DNA of 64,000 nt from NCBI GenBank assembly GCA_026182355.1, contig JAPFBL010000561.1, forward strand, positions 1-64,000, read 5' to 3'. Each line of letters begins with the position of its first letter. The first letter of the stretch is position 1. Positions 13,141 to 24,800 of the stretch are shown piece by piece. Below the pieces are notes generated by a model. That model searched no databases. It saw only the letters and a list, made by a program, of their open reading frames with translations, and was not told the origin of the DNA. The stretch is from Hermatobates lingyangjiaoensis. Taxonomy: Eukaryota; Arthropoda; Insecta; Hemiptera; Hermatobatidae. The translations under genes and the position numbers were made by a program.

Positions 13141-13480
13141 TATAAACTAGAATTTAAAAAAGAACACATAGAAAGGAAACTACTGAACTCACTACTATAT
13201 TTCGATGTCCTCGTCTTCAGGAAAAGAAGTGAATCGCTCCAAAGGCTGATAACGACTCATATATATATATATTAAAATAAGCAGTTACACATAAACTGAA
13301 ACACAACAAAGACTCACTTTTTAATATTTCGACCGTAATGGCGGTCGTCCTCAGAAGAAGAAGTGAATTGACGGAGGGACGACAGTCAACTGAGTGTTTC
13401 AGTTTATGTGTAACTGCTTATTTTAATTGTTATCTGTCCTGTCGGACCATTTTTCGTTTATCATGGTATATATATATATA
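13141..13480. repeat. Family D arms
   Basis: 13145-13250 is a single arm (CACTACTATATTTCGATGTC). 13270-13445 is a fold-back with the minus-strand core CTGAGGACGACCGCCATTACGGTCGAAATATT. Confidence 0.85.
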
Positions 13481-14025
13481 TACATTTCGCATCAACATAG
13501 AGCAATGTTATTTATGATCATAAACAGTTCATCTGAGAAAACACTCCTAGTGCTACCAAAACCAAAATACAACAGTTTGACTTAAAGATAATTGCCCACT
13601 TTTAACCAGGGTTTCGAAGTTTTCCAAATATTTAAAAACTATTTTTTTTTTTTGCTGGAAACCACTTATTTATAAATTATATGTTTTGTAGATTTCCAGT
13701 TTAAAAAAAAAAATTTTTTTGTTTATAGTGTGTTATAACAGTTATTTTGATAACTTTGTAGTATTGTTAATAGTAGGTTACTATAGTTTTTAGTAAAAAT
13801 GAGGAAAATATGAAACATAGTTTCTAAACAAAAGAATTAATGAGGAGGCAGGGTTGTACAATGCTTAGTCGTCTTCAGTTTACTTACATTATTGGAAGGA
13901 CAAAGGACAGGTAGATTGATACTAACTAGGTTATAACCACTAATAGGGGAATCTCAGAAACAGAGGGCTACCAGCTAGTTTAGTACTCTTGTATTCACAA
14001 AAAAGTTTGTTTTTTTGTTTTTTTA
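13481..14025. other. AT-rich spacer
   Basis: No gene or clear repeat. Near 13950-13970 the text GTTATAACCACTAATAGGGG is unique in the window. Confidence 0.45.
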
Positions 14026-14415
14026 AAAAACCTACGTGTTCCAAAAAAAAACATTGCGTTTTCATCATCAGATAAAACAAGAACTGTTTGAAACGCATAA
14101 TTATTTTTTAAAACTACATGTTTCAAAAACACTGCGTTTTCATCATCAGGTAAACAAATAAAAACTGTTTGAAACGAATAATTATTTTAAAACTACATGT
14201 TTCAAAAGTACTGTGTTTTCATCATCAGGTAAACAAAAAAAAAAACTGTTTGAAACGAATAATTATTTTAAAACTACATGTTTCAAAAGTACAGTGTTTT
14301 CATCATCAGGTAAACAAAAACTGTTTGTAACGAATAATTATTTTAAAACTACATGTTTCAAAAACACTGTGTTTTCATCATCAGGTAAACAAAAACTGTT
14401 TGAAACGCATGAAAA
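14026..14415 (-). repeat. Tandem array of a hammerhead-like motif, 5 copies
   Basis: Five units of about 66-80 bases, each with ACATGTTTCAAAAACACTGT followed by TTTTCATCATCAGGTAAAC on the plus strand. On the minus strand each reads CUGAUGA-U-GAAAACAC-A-GUGUUUUU-GAA-ACAUGU-A: both boxes, an 8-bp hairpin and a palindrome. This tandem layout differs from the head-to-head layout elsewhere. Confidence 0.87.
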
Positions 14416-14693
14416 ACTTTTTTTCTGTGGAGACATTGTAATATCTCATTTACTCCCCCACTATGAGTAAATACCACACAATTACGGATTGCACAACTAA
14501 GGTGACACAGAAGTATACACCCACTTATCCGAAAATTAAGAGGCAAAAGACTTACTAGGTTAGGCCACTTCAGACACTAGCTTATTAATAACAGACATAG
14601 GACTGTTTGGAAAGTACTATCTTTTCAAATAACTTCTTTTGCTTAGATACTACATTAATATTTACATTTCCCCATTATTCTGATTTATATATA
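14416..14693. other. Family E-type flank and unique sequence
   Basis: GAGTAAATACCACACAATTA at 14464 is also found at 60166 and in worn form at 11441, so it belongs to the family E element. Otherwise nothing is recognised. Confidence 0.5.
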
Positions 14694-14945
14694 TAAAGAT
14701 TTCACATAAACACGTGAAATAACAATCAATGATCAAACCACAATAAGAAATGGGAAAACAAGACTAAGATCTTTCAACCTAACTAGCGGTCTTCGTCAGA
14801 GTCAAAAACCAAACTGCTGGGTTTTTCTCTGACGAAGACCGCTTGTTATGGTTGAAAGATCTTAGTCTTATTTTCTCATTTCATATTGTGGTTTGATCAT
14901 TGATTGTTATTTCACGTGTTTATGTGAAATCTTCATATATATATA
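14694..14945. repeat. Family A fold-back, near complete
   Basis: AAAGATTTCACATAAACACG at the left end and CGTGTTTATGTGAAATCTT at the right end; the core is on both arms. (TA)n flanks. Confidence 0.93.
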
Positions 14946-14949
14946 TACA

Positions 14950-15420
14950 ACTAAAAAATGATTTTAAATAAAATCGAAAAGTCGGCAATGAGAGTTTGAA
15001 TTGAAAGTGGAAGAAACTGACCGCATCCCGATCAATCATTTTTTAGTTGTATATCTGTCACACGGTCGAGAAGTTATTAGTGTTTATATATATATACACG
15101 AGTTCGAGATTAACAAAGAGCAACACACAAAGTAGGGAAACACACTTACAGACTCAAATTTTCGAGTAATCCGTCTTCAGGAGAAAAGAGAATGGGAGAC
15201 CAAGCCACGTTGTAGACGCAACGGCAAGTAACCCGTTACTTACCGTTTTATGGGTTACTTGCCGTTGCGTCTACAACGTGCTTGGTCTCCCATTCTCTTT
15301 TCTCCTGAAGACGGATTACCCGAAAATTTGAGTCTGTAAATGTGTTTCCCTACTTTGTGCGTTGCTCTTTGTTAATCTCGAACTCGTATTGTGTACAGTT
15401 TGGATCGTATTTCGTTTTAT
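14950..15420. repeat. Family C arm and family B fold-back
   Basis: 14960-15045 is one C arm. 15097-15400 is a B fold-back with arms of about 140 bases (CGAGTTCGAGATTAACAAAG / CTTTGTTAATCTCGAACTCG) centred at 15238. Plus-strand core at 15304-15329. Confidence 0.93.
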
Positions 15421-15425
15421 CAGTG

Positions 15426-15461
<36 letters not shown>

Positions 15462-15464
15462 TAC

Positions 15465-15750
15465 TGTTTTCTTGACCACAAAATATTCACAAAACACTTT
15501 TTCTTTTTCTCGGAGTTTGGTCAGGGTAAATATATGGAATCACCTTTTTGCCAATGTTTCGTCTTTATTTCAAGACATCCTCAGGGCTATAAATGAAGGC
15601 TTGGTTCTGTGAAAAAATATAACAGAACCAAGCCTTCATTTATAGCCCTGAGGATGTCTTGAAATAAAGACGAAACGTTGGCAAAAAGGTGATTCCATAT
15701 ATTTACCCTGACCAAACTCCGAGAAAAAGAAAAAGTGTTTTGTTGTATAT
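15465..15750. repeat. Family G fold-back
   Basis: Arms ATATGGAATCACCTTTTTGC / GCAAAAAGGTGATTCCATAT. Right-arm core CTGAGGA-T-GTCTT-GAAATA-AAGAC-GAA-ACGT-T (15649 onward). Confidence 0.92.
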
Positions 15751-15764
15751 ATATATATATATAT

Positions 15765-16015
15765 ATAAAGATTTCACATAAACACGTGAAACAACAATCA
15801 ATGATCAAACCACAATAAGAAATGGGAAAACAAGACTAAGATCTTTCAACCGTAACAAGCGGTCTTCGTCAGAGTCAAAAACCCAACTGAGTTGGGTTGA
15901 CTCAGTTGGGTTTTTGACTCTGACGAAGACCAACCGCTTGTTACGGTTGAAAGATCTTAGTCTTGTTTTCCCATTTCTTATTGTGGTTTGATCATATATA
16001 TATATATATATGGTT
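15765..16015. repeat. Family A fold-back next to the ZMYND11 3' end
   Basis: A complete inverted pair with short centre CAACTGAGTTGGGTTG. It lies about 175 bases past the ZMYND11 stop and may form part of the 3' UTR. Confidence 0.92.
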
Positions 16016-16187
16016 CCAAACAACTTTTTTAAATACTTTGTTCTTCGAAAACCTGGCTTTTTTTTTTTAAATAAAAGAAAGAATATTTTTTACAGTTGCA
16101 AGCGGTGCTTAAACCATATAAGTTACTGTCCTGAGGAAGGGAGGGGACGGAGAAAGGTTGGCTTATCTAAGTGACAAACGCTTTGGA

Positions 16188-16310
16188 CTACCGTTTACGC
16201 CGGCAAACTCTTTTGTGTTCTCGCTGCCAATGAATCTGCTGGCATTCAGTGCTGCAATACGCCGTATTCCAGCAACAGTGGTAGATTGCTTCCAGTTCAC
16301 AGTTGTAGCA
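16188..16310 (-). CDS. ZMYND11: ZMYND11 last coding exon (MYND zinc finger, stop)
   Basis: Residues 742-781 and the TAG stop at 16190-16188. [20 protein letters not shown] then [20 protein letters not shown] is nearly identical to the vertebrate ZMYND11 MYND finger, with all zinc Cys/His in place and the same RRKR end. Acceptor TTTTTGTTGTAG, phase 0. In the family this finger binds PxLxP motifs of partners such as viral and cellular repressors. No AATAAA or ATTAAA was seen in the first 180 bases past the stop; a (TA)n fold-back element starts near 16010, so the 3' UTR may use a signal inside it or a non-standard one. Confidence 0.96.
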   Translation of the reverse strand, partial: CYNCELEAIYHCCWNTAYCSTECQQIHWQREHKRVCRRKR

Positions 16311-18159
16311 CTACAACAAAAACCAAAAAAAATCAAGTCATGAAAGAACACAAACAATGTAAAAGTCATGCGCGAATATTTGCTTGTAAAATAAATGACA
16401 TATATTTCTCATCTCTTTATTGGTTACACTGTATAAGATTAGTAATACCATTAAAATAAAATAACCAAAAAAAAGGAAAAGTATTCCTGTATCAAAGATC
16501 GGCAACACTGAGCAAGAAAGCCAAAATGTCATGCAATCTGTACGTTGGCACCACTATATCGAAAGAACTACTAGAAAGTTAAATATCTTGAAAAGCTGTT
16601 TTTTTTTTGCTACTTTGGCAACATTGGAGGTGATAGAAGAAATTTGATTTATTCAGCAGGTAGCAAAGAAAAGTCTCCAAATTTTTGGAGTATTACTGTA
16701 TCTATATTGGCAACACTGTACAAGTAATCCAAAATTGTACTTAATCTATATATTGGCACCACTGTATCGAAAGGATAACTACAAACTTAAATCTCTCGGA
16801 AAGGTGATTTTATCACTAATTTGATGACATTGGGGGTTAGGGAAAATTTGGTTTATTCAGTAGGTAGGAAACAAAAGTCCCTAAATTTTGGAGTATTTCA
16901 ATAGCTATATTGGCAGCACTGTACAAGTAAGCCAAAATTTTACTCAAACTGCACATTGGCACCACTGTATCCAAAAGGATAACTACCAAGTTCAATATGT
17001 CGGAAAAAAGTTCATTTTTCGCTAATTTGGTAACATTGGATGATAGATGATATTTGGTTTATTCAGCAGGTTGCAAAGAAAAGTCCATAAATTTTAGAAT
17101 ATTTCTGTATCTATATCGGCAACACTGTCCAAGAAAGCCAAAATTTTACTCAATCTGTATATTGGCAACACTGTATCCAAAAGGATAACTACCAAGTTCA
17201 ATATCTTGGAAAGGGTCTTTTTTCGCTAATTTGGTAAAATTAACGATTTACCAAAGAAAACCCAAAATTTCATTCAATCTGCACATTGGCACCACTGTAT
17301 GCAAAAGGATAACTACAAAGTTAAGTATGTTGGAAAGGGTCTTTTTTTCGCTAATTTGGTAAAATTAGCGATTTACTAAAGAAAGCCAAAATTTTATTCA
17401 TTCTGCACATTGGCACCACTGTATCCAAAAGGATAACTACCAAGTTCAATATCTTGGAAAGGGTCTTTTTATCGTTAATTTGGTAAAATTAGCGATTTAC
17501 TAAAGAAAGGCAAAATTTCATTCCATCTGTACATTGGCACCACTCCATCCAAAAGGATAGCTCCCAAATTCAATATCTCGGAAAAGTGTTCATTTTTCGC
17601 TAATTTGGTAACATTGGGTGATATAGGAAATTTGGTTTATTCACCAGGTAGCAAAAAAAAAAGTCCCTAAAATTTTGGAGTATTTCTGTAACTAGATTGG
17701 CAACAATGTGCAAGTAAGCCAAAACTCTATTCATTCTGTATATTGATATCAATGTATCTAAAAAGATAGGAGTTAGAAGAAGGACGCAAGCCGCAAATAC
17801 AGCACGATTGATTTTGAAAAAATATATATATATATATTATATATATATATATTGATAATGCAACTGAAAAAAAAAATATATATATATATAATGAATACAA
17901 CTGACCCACTGTTTCTTCTTGGTCAACGTGATTTCCTCCATATGGGCCGCTTGGAGTTGTTTCACCTGCTCCGCGTGCGTTACCTTCAGTTCCTCAATTT
18001 CATCTTCCAACTAAACAAGTCAGACATCTCAGTATTTATTAATACATATATCAAAAGTTCACAGCTAGATAGATTAGATAAACTATAGTTTTACCTATAT
18101 AAATATATTGAGTTAGCAAGTGTGTCTCTTTCTCTGTATGTTACTATTCTACATTTTTG

Positions 18160-18206
<47 letters not shown>

Positions 18207-18827
18207 TATATATATATAATATATATATATCAATATTGATAAAATTATCGACCGTAGAATAGAAAACAAAACTATAGTTTATCGGGAATCGGTCAGTTCT
18301 TCAGGTTCAAATTAAACTCTCATTGCCAACGTTTCAGTCTTTATTAAAAACCTTTTTCATAGGCAGAAGTATACATTTTGAAACAGAAAAACTAAGTATT
18401 ACATTACAAATAATTTTACAAAGAAAAAATGGATTTTAAAAATCCACATACTATTTTTCTGAAATCACATACACGACGGCAGGAAACCGTTATTTTGGGT
18501 TTCCTGCCGTTGTGTTTCCGGCGTGCTTGGTCGCCAATTCTATTTTCTCCTGAAGACGGATCATCCGAAAATTTGAGTTTGTAAGTGTGTCTCTTTCTCA
18601 ATGTGTTGCTTTTCTTCGTTTTTGAGCTGATTTGCGACCAGTTTTTTTCAAATTTTGAGTGATATATATATATATATACTTTAACACAGAGAAAAGAACA
18701 CAGAAAGACACTACAGAACTCACTTCGATATTTCGACATCCGTCGTCATCGGGAAGAAGTGCGAAGTACTCGCGTTGAGAAGCAAACTGCTACTCATATA
18801 TATATATATGTATATATATATATACAT

Positions 18828-18885
<58 letters not shown>

Positions 18886-21800
18886 GAAGATTTCACATAA
18901 ACACGTGAAATAACACTCAACGTTCCAAAACCACAATATGAAAATGGGAAAACAAGACTAAGATCTTTCAACCGTAACCAGCGGTTTTTAACTCTGACGA
19001 AGACCGCTTGTTACAGTTAATAAAACACACTTACAGTTCTACCATAATTTTCGGTTTAACCGTCGTCAGGGTTTGATCACAAGGGTTGAGTGGTTTACCC
19101 TTTCTGCCTGCTAAATTTTAATACATAAAAAAATCAATTCGGAGGAACTCTTTTGAGGGAAGACAGTTATCAATCAAAGCAGGGTTTTAATTTATTTATT
19201 TATATATATATATATATATTTACTATATATAACAGATTCAATAATATATCGACCGTTAGATAGAATAGGTGTGTTCTCTAATCGGGGTTCGGTCAATTTT
19301 CCAGGATAAAAAATCAAACTCTCGTTGCTTATGAAAAAGGTTTTAAATAAAACCGAAACGTTGGCAACGAGAGTTTCATTTTTTATCCTGGAAAATTGAC
19401 CGAACCCCGATTAGAGAACATATATACATATATAGAGAACATATATATAGAGAACGTATATATATTAGAGAACACATATATTTACTATAGTTAAGACTAT
19501 AGTATTAGTAATAAATAATAATTTTTCATACTACTGACCAACTGAATGACATTGTTGGTGTACTTAGTCTGCGTGCTGACTGCTCTAAACTGAGGTTCTG
19601 TACACGATGAACTTACGATCTCTTCTTCATTCTTCTGAAAAACCAACATAATCAGGATAATAAATATACTGTACACGGGTAATAATATATATCAATATAA
19701 TCCAATAAACACATTATGATGATATATGAAGGTCGAAAGCTCGTATACAGGATAATCTGATTTTTTTTTTTTTTTTTAATCCGTTCCCCAAACGGGTGAT
19801 AACGTCAGCCGTTTTATGATCTTTTTGCTTGATCGCTAATTCCACATTGGGAGTTCTAAATTTTGCCTATCGTTTAAACCAGAGTTTTTCAAACTTTTTG
19901 ACGCGGAAAACAAACAAACAGACGCGGAACCCTTTTTTGGTTCTAGTAACTTTCCCAGGAACCTCAGATTTCATACAATCATAATATAAATATTTTCATA
20001 TGCTTTTATAAATAGTATGTATGTTTAAAAAACAATTAAAAAGTAATATTACTGCAATGCGTATTTTTGGAAGAAAAATTCAAAACTAAAAAATTAAAAT
20101 TTTCATATCTTCCACAAATACATAACTCATGAAAAAGAATTCTTAGCAACCGAATAATACTTATACACATAAGTAGAAGTGGCCAAAATTTTATTCATAT
20201 GTATTTAGGATCAATCACTAGTCAGTTTTTGAAACTATCTGATTCCCGAATTTCCTTCTATTGTAAAAATAGCAGTTCACACATTGCTGCCACTTCCCAC
20301 TACCTAATTATGTAAAACCGGTTTTTCATTTTATACTGCCATAAAAACTAAATACCAAGGTACTACCTCTGTGTGACATGATAATCAAACTTTCGACTAT
20401 AAAACCAAAAATGATTAAAAAATAAACTTTGTGTTACAGTTGCTAATAATTCTGTTCCATGTGTTATGTTCTTGTGGAAGATATGAAAATTAAAATCTTT
20501 TAGTTTTGATTTTTTCTTCGAAAAATACGCATTGCAATAATATTACTTTTTAATTGTTTTTTAAACATACATACTGTTTATTAAACCATGTGAAAATAGT
20601 ATGTATGTTTAAAAACAATTAAATAATAATATTCATGCGATGCGTATTTTTCGAAGAAAAATTTAAAACTAAAAGATTTTAATTTGCATATCTTCCACAA
20701 GTACATAACACATGAAACAGAATTATTAGCAACTTTAACACAAAGTTTATTTTGTAATCATTTTTGGTTTTATAGTTGAAAGTTTGATTCTCAAGTCAGA
20801 CCGAGCATTAAAGTCTACTTTGGTATTTAGTTTTTATGGTAGTGTAAAAGGAAAAACCGGTTTTACATAATTAGGTAGTGGGAAGTGGCAGCAATGTGTA
20901 AAGTGCTATTTTTACAATAGAAAGAAATTCGGGAATCAGATAAGTTTGAAAAACTGACTAGTGATTCATCCTAAATATGAATAAAATTTTGGCTACTTCT
21001 ACTTATGTATATAAGTATTATTCGGTTTCATGATTCATAAGAAACACAGAATAAATCCATACCCACTAAAGAAAAATTATTTAGAAAAATGTTTTCTCTA
21101 AATGTTTTTCGCGGAACCCCAGACAGTCCGTTAAGGAACCCACTTTAGGAATAGCTGGTTTAAACCGATCCCCTAGCGGGTGAGATAACGTCAACCGTTT
21201 ACCGGCTATTTGTTTGATCGGTGATTCTACAGATTCTACATTGGGAGACCTAAATATTGCCTAACTCAAGTGCATTTCGATTAGGGGATCTTTAACGAGT
21301 AGCTGACATCGTAAAGGCTCGGGACCGACGGCTTAACGTCTCTCTTTAGTGAATTTCAGATGCAACGGACATTTACCACTGAAATATAGTCACAATGTGC
21401 CCACTACTGCTCTTCCAATGCAACTCTACTACTGCTCACCTTTAGATCGACAGATTACTGTTCAATCTAACTCCGTTCTATGAACCTCCCTTTAGAGAAT
21501 TTCAGATGCAACAGGCATTTACCACTGAAATGTAGTCACAATGTGCCCACTACTGCTCTTCCAATGCAACTCTACTACTGCTCACCTTTAGATCGACACT
21601 CTTGTAGCTGCTCGAAGGACTCTCCGGTCGACTAGTACTACCTACAACCTTCTTCTCTTCTTTCACTTCAACCCTTTCAACCAAGTCCGTTTCACCACCA
21701 CCTTCTTCCTCTTCACCTCGTTCTTCTTCTTTCTCACGTTCTTCTTCTTCTTCCTCCTCCTTCACTCTTCTCACACTATCTTCTTTCTTCTCCTCTTTAT

Positions 21801-24800
21801 TAGCGCTCCCAGTTTGTTGTCCCACACCACTTGCTACTTCTTCTTCTACTTTTTTCTTTTTAGATCCAGGCGGCCTTCCTCGTTTCTCTGAAAATCAAAA
21901 CATTATTGTCTTTATTAACTTTTCCCAGTACTGTTTAAAGAAGGATATATCAATATATGTTTGCTGTGGACCTCCTGACAGCTATATTACTATCTGTGAA
22001 TATCCTGGTACTTAAAATAATTATGCCCGTGTAAATTTTCAAAACAAATATTTGTGTCTAGGTAAATGAAAACTTTAACAATGAAATAAAATCATTACTT
22101 ATACAACGCGATGTCGAAATACAAAAATCTTTTTAAAGCAATAACAAAACATTCCTTTTTTAACATTTTACAAAGTATGCTGTTTTGAATATAACAAAAA
22201 AAATAATAGAACATTTAAAATTTTGGAACACCATAACAAACCGATGAAAATTTTTTGCCTTATGTTATATAATATTTGTTTATTCTAACGGTTAGCTCGC
22301 TATGATTTGATGTATTTTTAGTTATGTTATACTGATATACGCATGTAAACTTAACATGAAATGCTATCTGCGTGCCATGGACCATAAAATACTAGTTTTC
22401 CTCATTGATCGGCAGTAATCCCCTGGGGGTCCACGTGGACCTCTAGTAATCCTGTATCGACCCCTGGGAGTCCACGTGGACCTCCAGTAATCGTCTATAG
22501 ACCCCTAGGGGTCCATGTGAACTCTAGTAATCCTCTATGGACCACCAGTAATCGTCTATAGACCCCTAGGGGTCCATGTGAACTCTAGTAATCCTCTATA
22601 GACCCCTGTGGGCCCGCGTGGACTCTAGTAATCCTCTACGAAACCCTGGGTGTCCACATGGACTCTAGATATCCTCTGTTGACCCTTGGGGGTCTAGTGG
22701 ACTCTAGTAATCCTATATGGATCCCAGGGGGTCTACGTGAACTCTAGTAGTCCTCTGTTGACCCTTGATGGTCCACGTGCACTCTAGTAATCCTTTATGG
22801 ATCCCTGGTGGTCCATGTGGACTCTAGTAATTCTCTATGGATCTCCAGGAATGCTCTATAGTATAGACCCCTGGGAGTCCACGTGGACCTCTTGTAATCC
22901 TCTATGGACCCCTGGGGTCCACGTGGACTCCAGTAATCCTCTATGGACCTCTAGTAAACCTCTATGAACCCCTGGGAGTCCACGTGGACCTCTAGTAATC
23001 CTGTATGGACCCCTGAGAGTCCATGTGGACCTCTAGTAATACTCTATGGACCTCCAGTAATCCTCTATGGACTCTGGGAGTCCACGTGGTCCTCTATAGA
23101 CCTGTAGTAATCCTCTATGGACCTCTATTAATCCTCTATGGACCCCTGGGGGACCATGTGGACTAATAATCCTCTATAGACCACTGGGGGTCAAGGTGGA
23201 CTCTAGTAATCCTCTATGAACCCCTGAGAGTCCACGTGGACCTCTAGTAATCCTGTATAGACCCCTGAGAGTCCACGTGGACCTCTAGTAATCCTCTATG
23301 AACCCCTGGGAGTCCACATGGACCTCTAGTAATTCTCTATGGGACCCTGGGAGTCCACATGGTTCTCTTGTAATCCTCTATGGATCCCTGGGGGTCCAGG
23401 TGCACCACTTTGGGAACCACTAGTTTAAAGTCACAACTATACAATACACCGTTACAAAGGTCGTCTAAAATACCACGTCCTACCTTCGATAGTGTAGGTA
23501 ACTATACAAAAACAAGCACTGCCACAGTGGGAGCAAACGATAGCTCAAACACTACACATAAATGAAGTTTTACCACTTTCAGTTTTTTGAAGCCGACTTG
23601 TTTTTTTTTTCAGAATAAATGACTTGTATTGTACTTTTCTGTATGTGTCTCTACCTAAGTGTTTTTTGCTATAAGTTAAATACAAGCGTAGAGGTCTGTA
23701 TGAAGTTGAGAGCACTGACTGGGCGTGGTAGAAGCAGGTACTGGAGTCTTAGGCGGTGCATTAGGGTTTTTCGGAGGTCGCCCTCGTCTTCTCTTAGGGG
23801 GTGCTTGAGGTGGAGGACTCGACGAAGTCAACGTAGACCTAGGTGACTGTTGCTTTCTAGTCACCCGAAGACCTCGCTCAGAGAGTGGAGCATCTTCTTC
23901 ATCTTCAGCAAGCTCAACATCATCCTATGTACAAATAAAACCTTTAGAAACTACCCTCAACTCTGATAGTGAAACATATTGTTCATCTTCAGCAAGTTCG
24001 ACATCATCCTATGTACAAATAAAACATTTAGAAACTACCCTCAACTCTCATAGTGAAACATATTCTTCATCTTCAGCAAGTTCGACATCATCCTATGTAC
24101 AAATAAAACCTTTAGAAACTACCCTCAACTCTGATAGTGAAACATATTCTTCATCTTCAGCAAGCTCGACATCATCCTATGTACAAATAAAACCTTTAGA
24201 AACTACCCTCAACTCTGATAGTGAAACATATTCTTCATCTTCAGCAAGTTCGACATCATCCTATGTACAAATAAAACATTTAGAAACTACTCTCAATTCT
24301 GATAGTGAAACATATTCTTCATCTTCAGCAAGCTCGACATCATCCTATGTACAAATAAAACCTTTAGAAACTACCCTCAACTCTGATAGTGAAACATATT
24401 CTTCATCTTCAGCAAGTTCGACATCATCCTATGTACAAATAAAACATTTAGAAACTACTCTCAATTCTGATAGTGAAACATATTCTTCATCTTCAGCAAG
24501 CTCGACACCATCCTATGTACAAATAAAACCTTTAGAAACTACCCTGAACTCTCATAGTGAAACATATTCTTCATCTTCAGCAAGTTCGACATCATCCTAT
24601 GTACAAATAAAACCTTCAGAAACTACCCTCAACTCTCATAGTGAAACATATTCTTCATCTTCAGCAAGTTCGACATCATCCTATGTACAAATAAAACCTT
24701 TAAACTACCCTCAATTCTGATAGTGAAATATATTGTTCATCTTCAGCAAGTTCGACATCATCCTATGTACAAATAAAACCTTTAGAAACTACCCTCAACT

